DNA from: Adiantum capillus-veneris
Taxonomy: Eukaryota > Streptophyta > Polypodiopsida > Polypodiales > Pteridaceae
Assembly (NCBI GenBank): GCA_014529385.2
Contig: CM043970.1
Coordinates: 44,980,279 to 45,044,278 of the forward strand
Length of the DNA stretch: 64,000 nucleotides
Direction of reading: 5' to 3'
Positions within the stretch are counted from its first letter, which is position 1, and each line of letters opens with the position of its first letter. The notes under the pieces were generated by a model. It made no database searches. It saw only the letters and a program-made list of their open reading frames with translations, and was not told the DNA's origin. The translations under genes were made by a program, and so were the position numbers. Shown here piece by piece: positions 11,191 to 23,642 of the stretch.

Positions 11191-12350
11191 AATGGAGCTT
11201 AAAATACCTTAGGGTTAGCTTCATTAAAGACCTCCAAATGTTATTGTTAAAAGTCCTTAGACCTAGGACCTTTAGGTACTTTAGACCTCAGGCAAGCTAG
11301 GCATGTGCTTGAGGTGCTTGATGACCAAGGTGCTTGAAAGTAAACAAGTAGCCTACAAAGGAGGGGGTGAACCCAAGAAGTCAGGGATGAGAGAGAACAC
11401 TCATCCACACACACCAAGAGCCACCCCTTACACAAGAGGAATATAGGACACATGTCAAGCCCTAGCAAGATTGCCTTCATATTGTGCCTAAAGCCTATTG
11501 GACAACCTTTAGAGAGGTCCAATGAGAATTTAGATAATTAAATAATTATTCAATCCCTCTCTCTCAAAGGGAAAACGAGAACACTTGTCCAAATTGCTAC
11601 CTCTATTGATAGTTATGACCTAAGATTATAATTGGCTAAGCTTGTCAAGGGTCAATGAGGTGCAAGCAAGAGTAGGGAGTGAGAGCGGTCGCCCAAGGCT
11701 AGGAGGGAGGCTCCTTTTTGCTCATTCTCACACAGACTCACACATTCTCTCAGTGTGTTGAGTAAGAACTCCATCTCCTTCTCCAATCTTGAGAAGTAGA
11801 GAGACTACACCAACACCTCTTGGCTATGGAATGTAAATCCAACCAAGAGTCAAGCGTCAATGGCAATCTCATCTTCTCTACCATCTATATTACTATGCTA
11901 AGATAAGATTCAAGAGTAATCTATGGCTAGGAATGTACTTCTTTCTCATATGCTACTTCTTCTTTCTCTTCCCATTCCTCACTCCCTGCTAGCCCTCTCC
12001 ACCTTTGAAGGTGTTTGAGGTGTTGGGATTGAGACTGAGGACAAGTTAATGCTTTTGCAAGTTAGTTACAAAAATAATATTGGTGCATGAAGCTTATCAT
12101 CTTCATGGCATCAAGAGGGTCTCAAGGAACACAAAATATGTATTGTAACAAGTCTCTTTTCAAGGGAGAATCTATAATACAAAAGCCTTTTGGAGGGGGT
12201 GCCCGACTCCAAGTAAATCTGGTCCTCAACTATTGTCAATTTCTCTAATTCTCTCTCACTTTTACAAGTATTTTTCATGCCAAGCTAGCTAGGAATAATT
12301 TTCATTTTCTACGTAGTCAAGTACTCTCCTTATGCTCTTTAAGAATTCTC
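11191..12350. other. Block A spacer with the empty copia target site
   Basis: No domain is recognised. The stretch matches B 39940-40238 joined to 56984-57900. The ACACA at 11448-11452 is the single, unoccupied copy of the copia target duplication, so this copy shows the site before insertion. Confidence 0.8.
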
Positions 12351-12559
12351 TTAAGGAAATGCTCAGTATTGTTATTTTAATTCCGCTACAATCAATGCTA
12401 TAGCCCTATTCCGTTACATAAGGCATTTGTTATTCCATGGGTGCTCTCGTTCCTTGGTCAGCAATAAAGTAAATCGGTGTGTTGATTCTAGAGAAGTATG
12501 ATAAACTGGTTCTACCATGGCAGGAGTAGATTGTGTGTACCACTCATCTTCTACCACCA

Positions 12560-13640
12560 CAATTGATGAACTACCTTCATTATAAGGTGGAACTAAAACT
12601 AGATCTACTCATGACTTGTCCTTCAGGAAGTATGTACTTAATTGATACAGTATTATTTCCTGGAAGAGGTGGTTGTTGACCTAGTACAGGATGTGGTATC
12701 TCCATAGCCATATGTGATTTTTGCAACGGCCCTATGTTAGATGGATATCTATACATAGGGTGTCTCTGTTGTCTCACTAGAACATACTGACATGTTCGTT
12801 GTATTTGGGGTTGTAATAGCACTCATTCACTTGATGGTTTGTACATTTGCCCTTGATGGCACACTACTTTGATAGTCTTGGTTGTCCCATATTCCACCCT
12901 TGTGGTGAACCTTGTCCCCACCCTTGCATCAGCATCCTTTCCGTGTTTCACATCATATAATTCATGCGTTTCAGTATGTTGTCAATAACATTCACAAGAG
13001 CTGCTACAGTTGGTCCTGCCTATGTTGATACGATATACGTGGTTCGCTCGCTCTAAGTGTTCTGAAGTGCGATCCCTTCGTTGAAGATTCCACAATTATT
13101 CGCCAAGTCTGTTGCATCCAGGCTACATGCTTTCCAAGTCGTATGCTTCTTGCTATATACAATGGCATACAACTCTTTGTTGCGTAAACCTTTTAGAAAT
13201 AGCCTTTCCTCAACTGGAATTTCCAACTTTGGACATCTGTCAATGTATTGCCTCATTCTCTCACACAGTCTCTTCCAGTTTCTCTCTATTTTTGTTCAAA
13301 GCTGTAGATTTGTGCTACCATATTGTGTTTGATTCCCATTTTCAAACTAGCAATAACAAATCTCATTGCCACTATTGGTAGATCAATAATGGATCTAGGA
13401 GGTATGATCTGGAACCAGCCTTACCTTCCAAAGTCATTCCAAACGCTTTAAGCTGAGTGTGAAAGTCCGTTATGCACTCTTCTCTCAGTACTTGCTTGAA
13501 TCTTGCTAAATGGTCATATGGACCTCCTGCTCCATTGTATTTTCTTATCCATTTTTAAAAGTTAGCTGGTTTGACTCTACGATTATGTTGTACACCCCCT
13601 CTCATGACCTGTATCTCTCCAACTAAGCCTTCAAACTAGT
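12560..13640 (-). pseudogene. Gypsy-type Gag remnant (block A)
   Basis: Minus-strand capsid-type Gag with a FHTQLKAFGMTLEGKA block near 13420-13470, a GIKHNMVAQIYSFEQK-like segment, then RQYIDRCPKLEIPVEERL and LRNKEL (13053-13256), and a Pro/Gln-rich tail (12580-12822). These are the landmarks of a Retrotrans_gag domain. Several stops and small indels break it, including a deletion in the tryptophan-containing block that B keeps. The zinc knuckle lies more than 1.5 kb downstream, which suggests a spacer insertion inside gag shared by both blocks. Confidence 0.75.
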
Positions 13641-15119
13641 TTCTTGGTAGGTGTGACTCATCCGAGTAAGTGTTAGACACTTCTTTACCTATAGTCTCTA
13701 AAGGTCCCCCTTGGTGTAGGCTCTCCTTTGTATATACTCTATTTTCAGTATGATATGGCCTAACCCCAAGTACATAAAGACTCCAAGTACTCAATGGAAA
13801 TAAATACATGGTCTTCAATACCAATACCAACCCGTTTCAGTCATCCTAAATCCAATCTGGTTGTTTTCTAATTTGAGTGTTTTGCAAGTTTTAATATCAA
13901 TCACTCTTATGCAATCAAGGGTAATAAAGTTAGCCTATTGGTCAGCAAGCATATACAAGGACTCTTGGTCAAAGTTTTTGCTTCAAGCCACAAGGTCAAT
14001 CTCCAACCTTCAAATCCAGAAGGCTCAATTTCAAGTAGCAAACAATATTCAAATGAATTCAAACATGCTAGGCAAATTCACAAACAATGTAGTGATGACA
14101 ATTCAGAGGGTGAGATAGTTCAAAAATCTTCCTAGATTCTTACTTACCCTACTCCTAATCACATCAATATAAGGTAGCGGAAAGTGTCCACCTACACTGG
14201 TTTTTCTTTGGTTTTTGCTTGAATAGTGTGTCAATCCTTAGACTCTAGCATACTCTAAGCTATCAACCACATAAAGACTTATTCGCTTTTGTCCAAGGGG
14301 AACCTCTATCGAAATGTCTCCAAATAGACACAAGATCAAACAACCCCAACAAAACCACAACTCAAAGAGAAGTGATCCCCTAGGAATTTACAAGCACACA
14401 TCCATCCCAAAGACCACCACATGGGAACTAGGTAGCACTTATCCTAGCATGGATTTATAGCACATGCCAACCAATGCACTTGAGGAGTATAGTTCACCAA
14501 ATATCTCTTCAAAACCACGTTTTTTAAGTGTAGAAACACCACAAAAAAAAGAGCTTTCACAACCTACCATATACCAAACTGACTTTGGGCTGCCATATCA
14601 TGTACCCTATAGGACATAGACTGTATCTCCCAGATCACAACACAAAAAGAGATGCTTTCTAGCCTCTCTCTTTCTTTGTGTTTTTTGCAATAAAATTTTT
14701 GAAGACCACAAATTTCAAATCTATGCCCCTCTATATACACGTAGATGAGGCTAGTCAAGGGCTAAAAACTACATCAAAATCCATAGAGGAGGAACCACAA
14801 ACTAAGGCCTGCATAATGATTTTTGGCTGAATTTTTTTATGTTTTTAGATGATTTTTAGTTATATACAAGTGACAATTCAAAAGACTCACTTACAGGCAC
14901 TTACATCAACCTGCTAGCCAGCACTATACTAGCGACTTGCAGTGCATTTACATGTGGTTTCTAAAGAAAGATATGCCACACACCGTTTTGACATCGGGTG
15001 TCATGTCTATTATCTACCCTTGCACTTTTTTTAAAAAGTGAATCAAGTACAATATGGTTGATGGATGGCCATATGTACAATTTTATAAAAAATGAGGACA
15101 TGTCCAAAATGCGCATAAC
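13641..15119. other. Block A region upstream of gag
   Basis: Matches B 60000-63250 but without two B stretches (60437-61640 and 61842-62405). No gene is visible; on the minus strand it would be leader or LTR-like sequence of the gypsy element, but I could not find LTR ends. Confidence 0.6.
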
Positions 15120-15775
15120 ATAGTTTGAAAAACCCCTAGTCTGCTAGAGCATTGATGCTCAACAGTAGACTATGCACAAGCTTATGTACAAAAATACATC
15201 ATGTACGAACGCAACATAACCATATATCCTTACCACATTCAAATGGAAATTATTATTCCTTGCATCCATCGTGCACACGTAATGGCATCCTTCAAGGTCA
15301 CAAGAACAATCATCAATCACTAGTGAGCTCCAAACATCAAAGTTCATGTCATACAAACCAAAAGAGCATGGAATAGCATTCTCACCACCATGAGATGTAT
15401 TGCTCACATCAGGCCAAGACCAAACATCCATTGTATCTATGTCATCATGGCTGTCCCAAATTTCCAAGTTACAATCCTCTCCAACATCCACACATGCATG
15501 TGAGGATTTCCCAAACTTTTTCACTTTTGACAATGCATGGCACACACTTACTTACATCTCCTCATCCATCAAGACTACCATCACAATTCACATCACTCAA
15601 ACCAACCTCTTGCTCACAATGAAAATAATAACTAGCAAGAAACTTAGTGTCATCAATAGCATCAAAATCACAAACATCGATCTTAGCATCCCAAATGGCT
15701 CCACATGCCCACAAGTCATCTAGATACCATGTCAACTCATTTGAATGAGGAGAGAATATCACCCATAATCTCAAC
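15120..15775 (-). other. A-specific insertion with an Asp/Cys-rich reading frame
   Basis: Block B has no counterpart. The minus strand carries two open stretches, 15562-15774 and 15159-15545, that together read as about 200 residues with one frameshift. They are acidic and rich in Asp, Cys and Trp (SDVNCDGSLDG, CSCDLEGCHYVC). I do not recognise a family. Copies of one repeat segment flank it on both sides (CTAGTCRAGGGC near 14750 and 15788). Confidence 0.35.
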
Positions 15776-16075
15776 GCGTAAATAAAGCTAGTCGAGGGCC
15801 AAAAATTACATCAACATACATAGAAGAGGCATTGCGGCCAAAGAACTGCAAAATTATGATATTTGGATAAACATTTTTATATTTTTACATGAGTTTTAGT
15901 TACGAAACCATGGGGTAAGCACATGTAAAAAATTATATGGAGCTTGTTGTAGTAATGTAGCAAATTAAACCTGAGATGGAGAGTGAGGAAATCAAGCATC
16001 AATGATTCACAACCATCTAAAAATCTCATTGAATCTCCACTCTCTCTCTATCTCTCTCTCTCTCTCTACATTTAT

Positions 16076-16156
<81 letters not shown>

Positions 16157-16474
16157 TAAGACCTTGTGGAGTAGGAGATAGAGCTATAACTTGGTGGATT
16201 GTATCAAACATAATTAAATTTCATAAAATTTAAAGTTAAATATGCTCGCAAGAAGGAAAGTGGAGCGTTAACGTTATCGTGCGCATTTTGGACATCCCAT
16301 TTTTTTAAATTTGTACATATGGACATGATTATCGGTGTCAAAAGGGTGTATGGAATTTTTTTTTGTGGGTTTTTTTTCTTTTTTTAGCAAGCACATGTAC
16401 ATACGGTGCAATTTGCTAGTATAGCGCCAACTGGCAGATTGCTATAAGTGCCCTTAGTGAGTTTTTTAATTTGT
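15776..16474. repeat. Segment inverted relative to block B, with compound microsatellite
   Basis: Sequence from about 15910 to 16470 matches block B 63060-63580 only as its reverse complement, while both flanks match in direct orientation. It contains (TC)n at about 16041-16067, (GT)n at 16078-16117 and (GA)n at 16118-16153. No gene. Confidence 0.8.
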
Positions 16475-17500
16475 CACTTGAACCTAAAATTTTGGAAGGC
16501 TTTAGATGACAAAATAGTGGATCTTTTTCTCACCATACTCACAATTGTGAAAGTTATTGGTCAACAAAGCGGTTGAAGGTTTGAGAAATGTTCTTACACC
16601 TATTTGTGAGAAAAACTTTGATTGGAAAGTTTGATAATGGCCCAATAGCAAGAAATTTTATATGTTGCAAACAAAGACAATACACTTTAAGCTTAGCTAC
16701 AAAAAAAATTGGTTCTCGCCACTGAATAGACAATGGAGCCTGCTGTGGTTGGAGGCAAAGTAAATGGTAGTCACGCAGAATCTTTAGGATTATCCATGTC
16801 TTAACACAAAGAACTTCTTTCTTTGGACGATGCTATGGGGGGCATTACCAACAATGACTAAAGAAACACCAAAAGAATAGGTCAAAACTTGTGCTTAGAG
16901 TGTAAAGCAATAATTAAAGACTCCCTCCATTTATTCAAAGACTGTTCGATCTTGGGAGGTCTTGCAAGCACAATTTGTAAATGGGTGCAGAAAACTAGAC
17001 AGATTCATCTTTACAAGAATAATCCGAGTATAGGAGAAACGTTTTTCAATAACCAAGCCACTTTGATTTGTACACAAATTATCATCTATTCCATTTCAAG
17101 AGAACTCAAAAATCAAGAAACCTTTAAGTTTCCAAAGGAAAGTCTGTGATAGCTGAGTTTGAAGAGATCATGCAAGAAAGTAGAGAATGAATTCTATCTA
17201 TTGGGAAAAACAAAGATTCTGAAGAGTGGAAGCAAGCGCTTGTAGACAAAGAGAAAGTGGGTTTCTTGTGTCCAGACAAATCACAACTTGAATGGACTCT
17301 ATAATAGTGGCGTAGAAAGGGCATATGTGTACATCCTTTTGTATCTTTTGGGCTCCCCTCGTCAAAGCATAGACTATGCTTGGGGCTTAATTTACATTCT
17401 TTCCTATGATACTGCAACTCTACCATTCATTCCCATTGAGGTCATACGTGGTAGCCAAATGGTATGCTTCTTTCTAGTTAAGGCTGCTTTTGCCCTAGAA
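16475..17500 (+). pseudogene. LINE (L1-type) 3' fragment
   Basis: Plus-strand C-terminal part of a LINE ORF2, homologous to the 3' half of the LINE at 26236-30250. A VLTPICEKNFDW stretch (about 16590) matches MPICESNFEW there. It is followed by a W-L-K-A-K region, an L-W...ALPT-like segment (about 16830-16855), the Cys/His cluster CLECKAIIKDSLHLFKDC (16892-16945) typical of the zf-RVT domain, and CKWVQKTRQIHL. The frame is open for about 86 codons (16889-17149) and recognisable to about 17270. Stops and frameshifts lie upstream. RT and endonuclease are absent, as in a 5'-truncated insertion. Block B has the beginning of the same fragment at 63591-63975. Confidence 0.75.
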
Positions 17501-19709
17501 TTGAGTTAGATGAATTACTCTTTTATTGTTTATTTTTGCATATTAGCAGATATTACCACTACGTTGGTAACCTAATACGACATCAAATTGTTCTTTTAGG
17601 GGTTTGAAAAAACCTCCAAACTCATATGAAATCCACTCGTTTTTAAAAAATCACTTCTTGTGCTTGAAGTTACGATACCAATACTTATGGAAAAAATGAG
17701 CAACTCTGACAATTCCTCACTATTTGGTCATGATAATGTCCAAACCTGATGCACCATAACATTTCCCGCAAAATAATATTCTTTTGCAATCAATTGCATA
17801 CTAACGGCTGAGTATTTTACGAGAGCATATCATAATTGTTTCAATAGATTTCAATGAGTTAGTGATCATAGCAAGTTGTTCTTTTAGCGTCACTAAGTTT
17901 GCTTTGAGACAAAGAATAAGGATAAAAAAAGTTGTATTTTTTCATTCTGCTAACATCTCATCAAAGATTATATAGCCACGCTCATTGGTACTGCTAAGAA
18001 CATGTTTTCTTAAGTCCCCATGATCCTTTGGGGTGTGTTTGATTTAGTTTAGATGGTCTAGACCAAGAGTGTATTCAGCAAAGGGCAGTCTCCATAAGTC
18101 TTTACATTCACAAGTAACCATGGACCACTTCAAAAACGTACAAAAGTACTAAAACAACGAACATGAAAAATTTGGGTATCCAATTTTGATTTTTTCAATC
18201 GCCTAGAGAATGCTCAATATAAAGGAAAATTTAGAGGTCATGATTAGATATGTATATAAGTTGTGCATAACTGACCGCTAAAATTAACAATACTATGAAG
18301 ATTAAAGTTGATAATGTAGAATGGCTCTAACTCTTTTTGAGTAGAAATACTCGTGCTTGTAAAGTTCGCTATATGGGGTATTGGGTGCCCCAAAACTCAC
18401 GGAAGAATAGTTTCCTATTACAAACCCACATGCATGATCAAAATTGTCTTTGGATTTTACTATAGTCACTAAAAACATCATGAAAGTTAAAATTAGGCAA
18501 AAAATCAAACTTAGAAAATTCTTGGATCATGTCGTAACTTTCACAATAAAGATTTGATTTTCCTAAGAAGCACAAACACATATTGAGAACTACTAAGATT
18601 AATGTTCTAGAACTATAGATCTCACAAACATGAATTTTCATGTGTTGTAGGTGCAATTCTTTGATAAAAGGTCAAAATAAACACGTTCTTTAAACACAGT
18701 TTAGGTCAATAAATGCTTTGCAAAAATAAGGTTAAAGTTGGAATTAGTAGCCAAAATAATTGTCTTTTTTTTTGCTCATAAACAACTTGTGGATACATAA
18801 TACTAAAAGTTCTTTTTTGAAAATCCTCAAATAATGCAAGGAAAATGGTCACTAAACAGGACATAGTGTTAAAAGTAAATATTAACCATATGCTAAGCTC
18901 ATAAAAAATGTTGGCTAAAAGAAAACCCTAGGATCATAGGGTCCAAGTGAATCTCCTCCAATCCTAAGATCCCCCCAACTCAAGTGCTTCTAATGGTTTG
19001 GCATACTTATGGACCAGCTCATTCATGTTAATGCCAAGCTTTACATTTACTGTAGACCCAAGGAGTAGAGAAGGACTTGGGATAATTAACCCGATTATCC
19101 ATCTGGAGGTCTAGTGTTTTGGTGGCAATAACGAACCAAGACCAAACCTAGGCCATTATGACATGGGATATGATTAAGACAAGACAGAGCTCTGCTCCCT
19201 AAAAAAAGAGGAGTTTATGACAAGCTGTTGGGACGTACACTAGATCTTCGCAAAGGTGAGTGGGCTAGGGTAGCAATGGGGAGGTCTATGAGCATTATGC
19301 TAGGCTATGTTGATATGAGAAGACAAAATAATGACTCGGAGTCACATTTTGTCTAAATTCAAGTTACAATTACATAACAATTATGGGAACACTCTTATCA
19401 TTGTTAAAACAAAGTGATTGAGAGAGAGAATGTCTCTGATTTTCTTTCAAATGACAAGAGGTAGAGAAATAAGGTCTATCTTTCAAATGACAAAAGGTAG
19501 AGAAATAAGGTCTATCGATGGCATTAACAAATCCCCCTACAATGCACATGTGACAATGCAACAAATATGTTCACTACCTAGTAGAACACATAGATGAACA
19601 AAATACTACCATAGAAAATTCTTAATGGTAATTTATAATAGTGTGTACCTTCCTTTGTCAAATAGTACTTTGACAAAGTAGTATGTTAACACTCCCTTTC
19701 GTTGTTTTT

Positions 19710-19774
<65 letters not shown>

Positions 19775-20514
19775 TCCACTCATGCATTAGTTTTTCTATG
19801 ATAGCGAAGGTTTTTTTTTTTGGCTATTCATCTAAACATTATGATTTGAACATTGTGTGTGATGTAAATCTACATATTCTCATAATCTACATATCTTAAA
19901 AAAATTTATCTGCGTCGAGGGGCCATCCTAGGAGGAAAAAAATGTCCACTCTATGTCGCTTGCTAACCAATGAACATCAAATAATACACACTTTAATGTA
20001 ACAGTACAGAAACCCTTTGTTACTTTAACTTTCAAAATAAAATAGATCTATACAATTTTAAAAAATAAAAAATTTCTATAACTAGGAAGATGCTCTCTTA
20101 ACATAACAATGTTATATCTAGAAGAAACATTTTCTGCTAAGAGTCTAGACTTTCTCGTGCCAAGAAAAGGTGTTATTGCAAAAGGAAAGGTCTACATGTG
20201 ACAAACTTTTATATAGGAAAATTTATTTTTGGAAGGTATGAAGTTTGAGTGTCGTGCGCACGTGCGCACACACACGAGGGTGCAGATTGGCGAACCTATG
20301 TTTGTTTTGGCCCTATTGCAACCTTCAATCGTCCTCTTATCGTGTAGGTTAAACAAGGCGTGAACAAGCAAGCCCTTCTCTCCAACCTTTTTCACTACCA
20401 CATCGGTTGCAGATCTCTCTCTCTCTCACACACACACACACAATTGTTCTACACAAGAGGTGATCATTACCTAACCCACTGTTCACTTCATTTCAACTAC
20501 TCAATCATGACACA
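17501..20514. other. AT-rich spacer with one compound microsatellite
   Basis: I see no gene, domain or repeat family here apart from (GT)n at 19713-19750 followed by (GA)n at 19751-19774, a duplicated 35-bp stretch at about 19440-19510, and a small (TC)(AC) run at 20412-20442. Confidence 0.6.
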
Positions 20515-20904
20515 TCAACGAGGAAAAGTACAAAACACAAGGGCAATTTTATACAAATTATTAAGGCCAAGTGGCTCTACATGCAAAATTTTAATGGTAA
20601 ACAAGAACAAACTCTTCATACGAAGACACTTCTTGATTTTATGAGTGACATTTTCCGTCACAAGCAACAAATCCACCGCCAAGAAGGATGTACATGCGCG
20701 CAAAATTTTCATGGTAAACGAGAGCAAATCCTTCATACAAAGGCACTTCTCGATTTTATGAGAAGACCATTTTTTGCCGCAAGCGACAAATCCACTAATT
20801 TCGCAGAAACCCGATGCCCCTTCTTCACCGCAATGGCCCTTCTCCTTCCCTCCACATTTCTCTACAAAAACAAAATGACCCAACTTTAGCTTGTTGAGCT
20901 CCAC
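20515..20904 (-). other. Tandem duplication of about 115 bp with an open frame on both strands
   Basis: Two imperfect head-to-tail units at about 20577-20690 and 20691-20800 share ATGCAAAATTTT, CTTCATAC and GATTTTATGAG blocks. The minus strand is open for 129 codons, with a repeated KIxKCLxMKxLxxFTxKIL pattern that only reflects the duplication, and the plus strand for 102 codons. No family is recognised and neither is likely to be a gene. Confidence 0.4.
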
Positions 20905-23151
20905 ACATGACTTATCTCAATAAGAGAACCTATAATTATTCCAAAAAAATCTTGAGACAAATACTATATTAGTTTTGCTTTGAAGCGATTAGTTAGATCA
21001 ATGAAACAAAAGCCAGATTCAGTTCTATTGAAAGAAAACGAGAATCAAGCAAGAACTACAAAGTATTGTGAAAAAGAGATGTAAGTCAATAGATTTGTGG
21101 GTTCGTTAACAAATTTTATCATATAAGAAAAAACCACCTTTCTATAATAAATTTATGGATTCGTTAAAAAATTCTTAATATATAAAGAGGTTAAGGGCAT
21201 GTCGTCCCATGTTAAACTCCCAAAGAATCTTTGCATAAGTAACACTTGTCAATAAGTTCGTGCACACTATCATATGTTGAAGTGGGGCTGGGACTGGGTA
21301 TTCCCCACCGATGGTGGTATGCACGTAGTCAACATGCCTTAACTACGCCCAAGGGGAACAGTGTACAAATGCTCATGGCTCAAGGTGAGTTACCTTGAGC
21401 TAAAAGCATTCGTATAATTTGAGTACTCATTATGGTAGAGAATAATGCCATGCAATCTTTCGATTGCAAGTATTTGTGGTGCGAGATCACCATCTTAGGA
21501 AAGCTTCCCACCCTCCAACAAAAAAGGGAACCACAGACCCTATCATGACCAGATGATCAACCAATAGTGAATAATCAAGTAGGGGATACCCAATTGTAGA
21601 AATTCAAAAAAGCAAAGGAATGAATGTTGAGGCGATCAAACGTCGTGCGCGAAGCGGCCTACTCTTGGGTGAGGGTAAGGGGAGGTAGGTGATGCAGAGG
21701 AGGGCAAGACGAGGCACGCTGCATGGGGAACGAGGCTCCAGACAATAGACAAGAGGCAAGCACCAAGCGCAGGGGAGCTAACTGCTGCTGACACAAGTGT
21801 GTATTTTTTTCAATCTGCTTACATTTCGAATCAACTATAGCTAGGTGTTGTTGGTTATGCGAGTATCCTCAAGTACCTACACGTACTTTGCATGCTCCAC
21901 ATGTTTGAATCCTACTCTAGGCCTTTTAAAGGGGGAGTTCCATTATCTAACGTGGCCTTGAAAATGGTAAATATAATAAAGGATGAGCCAGAAGGAGGTA
22001 CCCAATCTCAAGTAGTCAAATAGTCAAGACATAAATGGGAATCTAGATAGAAAAGCCCGCCCTAGCCATTGTCAGCTAGCAGAAACCCTGTTCGAAGTGC
22101 TACTATCACGTGTTTTTGACATAGGTAGTTCGGGTATTTTTTACAAACGCAAGTCATCTTTTGCACCGGGCCACTTTATTAGGGCCCCGTCTCGCCAGGT
22201 GTATTCAGGGGCTGCAGATTTTGTATGCTCTTTGCTCTCACCAGGGCTCTACAGCGCATAGGGGGGCTTAGTGCTTGCGCTCACGCGGCTAATCTTGCCT
22301 CAAGCTGCAATTTTACAGCATGCAAGAAGAAAAGTGGGTGGCGCCCAGAAAAGAAAAGGTTGAAAAGTCGCAACCAGACGGACCACTCTTGTTTATGTTC
22401 AATGCGACCAGAAAATATGGTTAGTTGGGCAAGGTGAGACATGGCTCTCCTAAAGATTTTGGATATTGTGCAATACGATCGAAGTTCCTACAAAAGTGAC
22501 CGTGTTGTCTTATTAACAACAACTATTTCTTCTCATCTCCTTGGAGAGCGTGCCAAATGTCAGATCCTTTGATGGTATTCACAAAACAAGGAGTAACGAC
22601 TTCAATGGGGAGCATGACCACATCATGTAATCTCTAATTAGAGCTCCGATTGCATGGAAGCCTCCCATGCAATGTTCGGGAAAAATGTGTCTCAGATTAG
22701 TATCGTGTTGTTTCCAATTTCAAAAATACCAGCTGAGGGCAAGGGCAAAAGGAGAAATTCCGCCCCAAAATAGAGAAAAATAGTGTAAAAACCCAAAAAA
22801 AATACCCTTAATTTTATGACATTCCCTCTTGGTAAAGTCAAGAAAAAGAAAGTCTATGTTTGGAAAAATGATTTCCCCGAACACTGCTCCCATGTTTTTG
22901 GGACAACGAGCTTGCTTTTTGGGACACGCACATCCCTTTGGCTCTAACCGCAAAGCACAAAAGTTAGGAATTTGAGAGTATTGTGCATTGCACTCGTCAG
23001 CATTGATGGGTGTCAAACTTGTTCTCCACAACAACCTAGAGGTGGGCAATCGTGAGTGCGTGCATTGCACATCGACCAACCTGCCACAACCACAAGAAGT
23101 TTTGGACAAATTCTCACAATATTTCCCACATTGTGACTTACCTCAACATTA
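20905..23151. other. Spacer with a GC-richer patch
   Basis: No gene is supported. The stretch 21640-22440 is richer in G and C than its surroundings and has a 70-codon open frame (22225-22437) with no recognisable domain. A 129-codon minus frame at 22720-23109 has irregular composition and no motif. Confidence 0.5.
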
Positions 23152-23333
23152 TAAGCTTCTATGAGGGAAGCGCCGCATACCTAGCTAGGTACGATTGGGG
23201 GCAAGGGACCCCGGCTCCCCCATGGGGGCAGGGGATCATCGGCCCGATGGGGGGGGGGCAGGGGACTGTCCGCGGTCCCCTGCCCTCAATCATACCTAGC
23301 TAGGTATGCGGTGCCTCTCGAGCAGAAGCTCAT
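23152..23333. repeat. GC-rich foldback (hairpin) element
   Basis: Two arms of about 65 bp are inverted copies of each other. The inner part is strongest: GCATACCTAGCTAGGTAYGATT on the left pairs with its complement on the right, each including the palindrome CTAGCTAG. Pairing continues weakly outward to GCTTCT and AGAAGC. The loop is very GC-rich, with two GGGGGCAGGGG direct repeats and a run of ten G. The form is that of a foldback or MITE-like element or a long stem-loop; no clear target duplication is seen. Confidence 0.8.
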
Positions 23334-23642
23334 GCTGTTATGCATTGTATATAAAACACTGAGAAAGACTAGAAAATTTCTAAATCTTCTTGTGAACCTG
23401 CTACAAGGGAACATAACCTAGATAATGCCAACCATTGCAACAACATAAGAGGGTTTCCAACCATTAAAACTGGTAATATCAATTTGGATTTCCAACAATT
23501 AAAGCTTGTGAAAATGTCAACCATAGCAACGATTGAAGAGGGGAGAACTATAAATTTTATGGTGATGATCAATATAAATTTCTAACAATTAAAGCTTGAT
23601 TTGAAGCATTGCTGTTCAAAATGCTGCTCACCTTGTGATCGC
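23334..23642. other. AT-rich stretch downstream of the small gene
   Basis: Contains an AACAATTAAAGCTTG direct repeat (near 23493 and 23584). It may hold the 3' UTR of the minus-strand gene. No reading frame of note. Confidence 0.5.

Larger units (their letters stand above)
2576..16860 (-). repeat. Block A: diverged copy of a large gypsy-like repeat
   Basis: From about 2576 to 16860 the sequence matches block B (34858-63975) in the same order and orientation, once the CACTA insertion here (3680-8172) and the copia insertion in B are set aside. In order from right to left on the minus strand it holds a long 5' region, gag, a zinc knuckle, a protease remnant, a region with no recognised domain, two zinc-binding HHCC modules and integrase. 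Block A lacks about 1.1 kb of integrase and downstream sequence (B 35745-36850), about 0.8 kb upstream of gag and about 1.8 kb of the 5' repeats. I could not identify LTRs. It may be a segmental duplication or two insertions of one family. Confidence 0.85.

Noticed and set aside
2576-16860. LTRs for the gypsy-like blocks
   Set aside because: I compared sequence left of the integrase with sequence right of gag in both blocks and saw no convincing direct repeat with TG...CA ends.
18900-19330. Possible organellar DNA insertion
   Set aside because: Slightly different composition, but no organellar gene that I can identify.
22720-23109. 129-codon minus frame as a third exon of the small membrane-protein gene
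   Set aside because: No acceptor site stands out, composition is irregular, and the foldback element lies in between.
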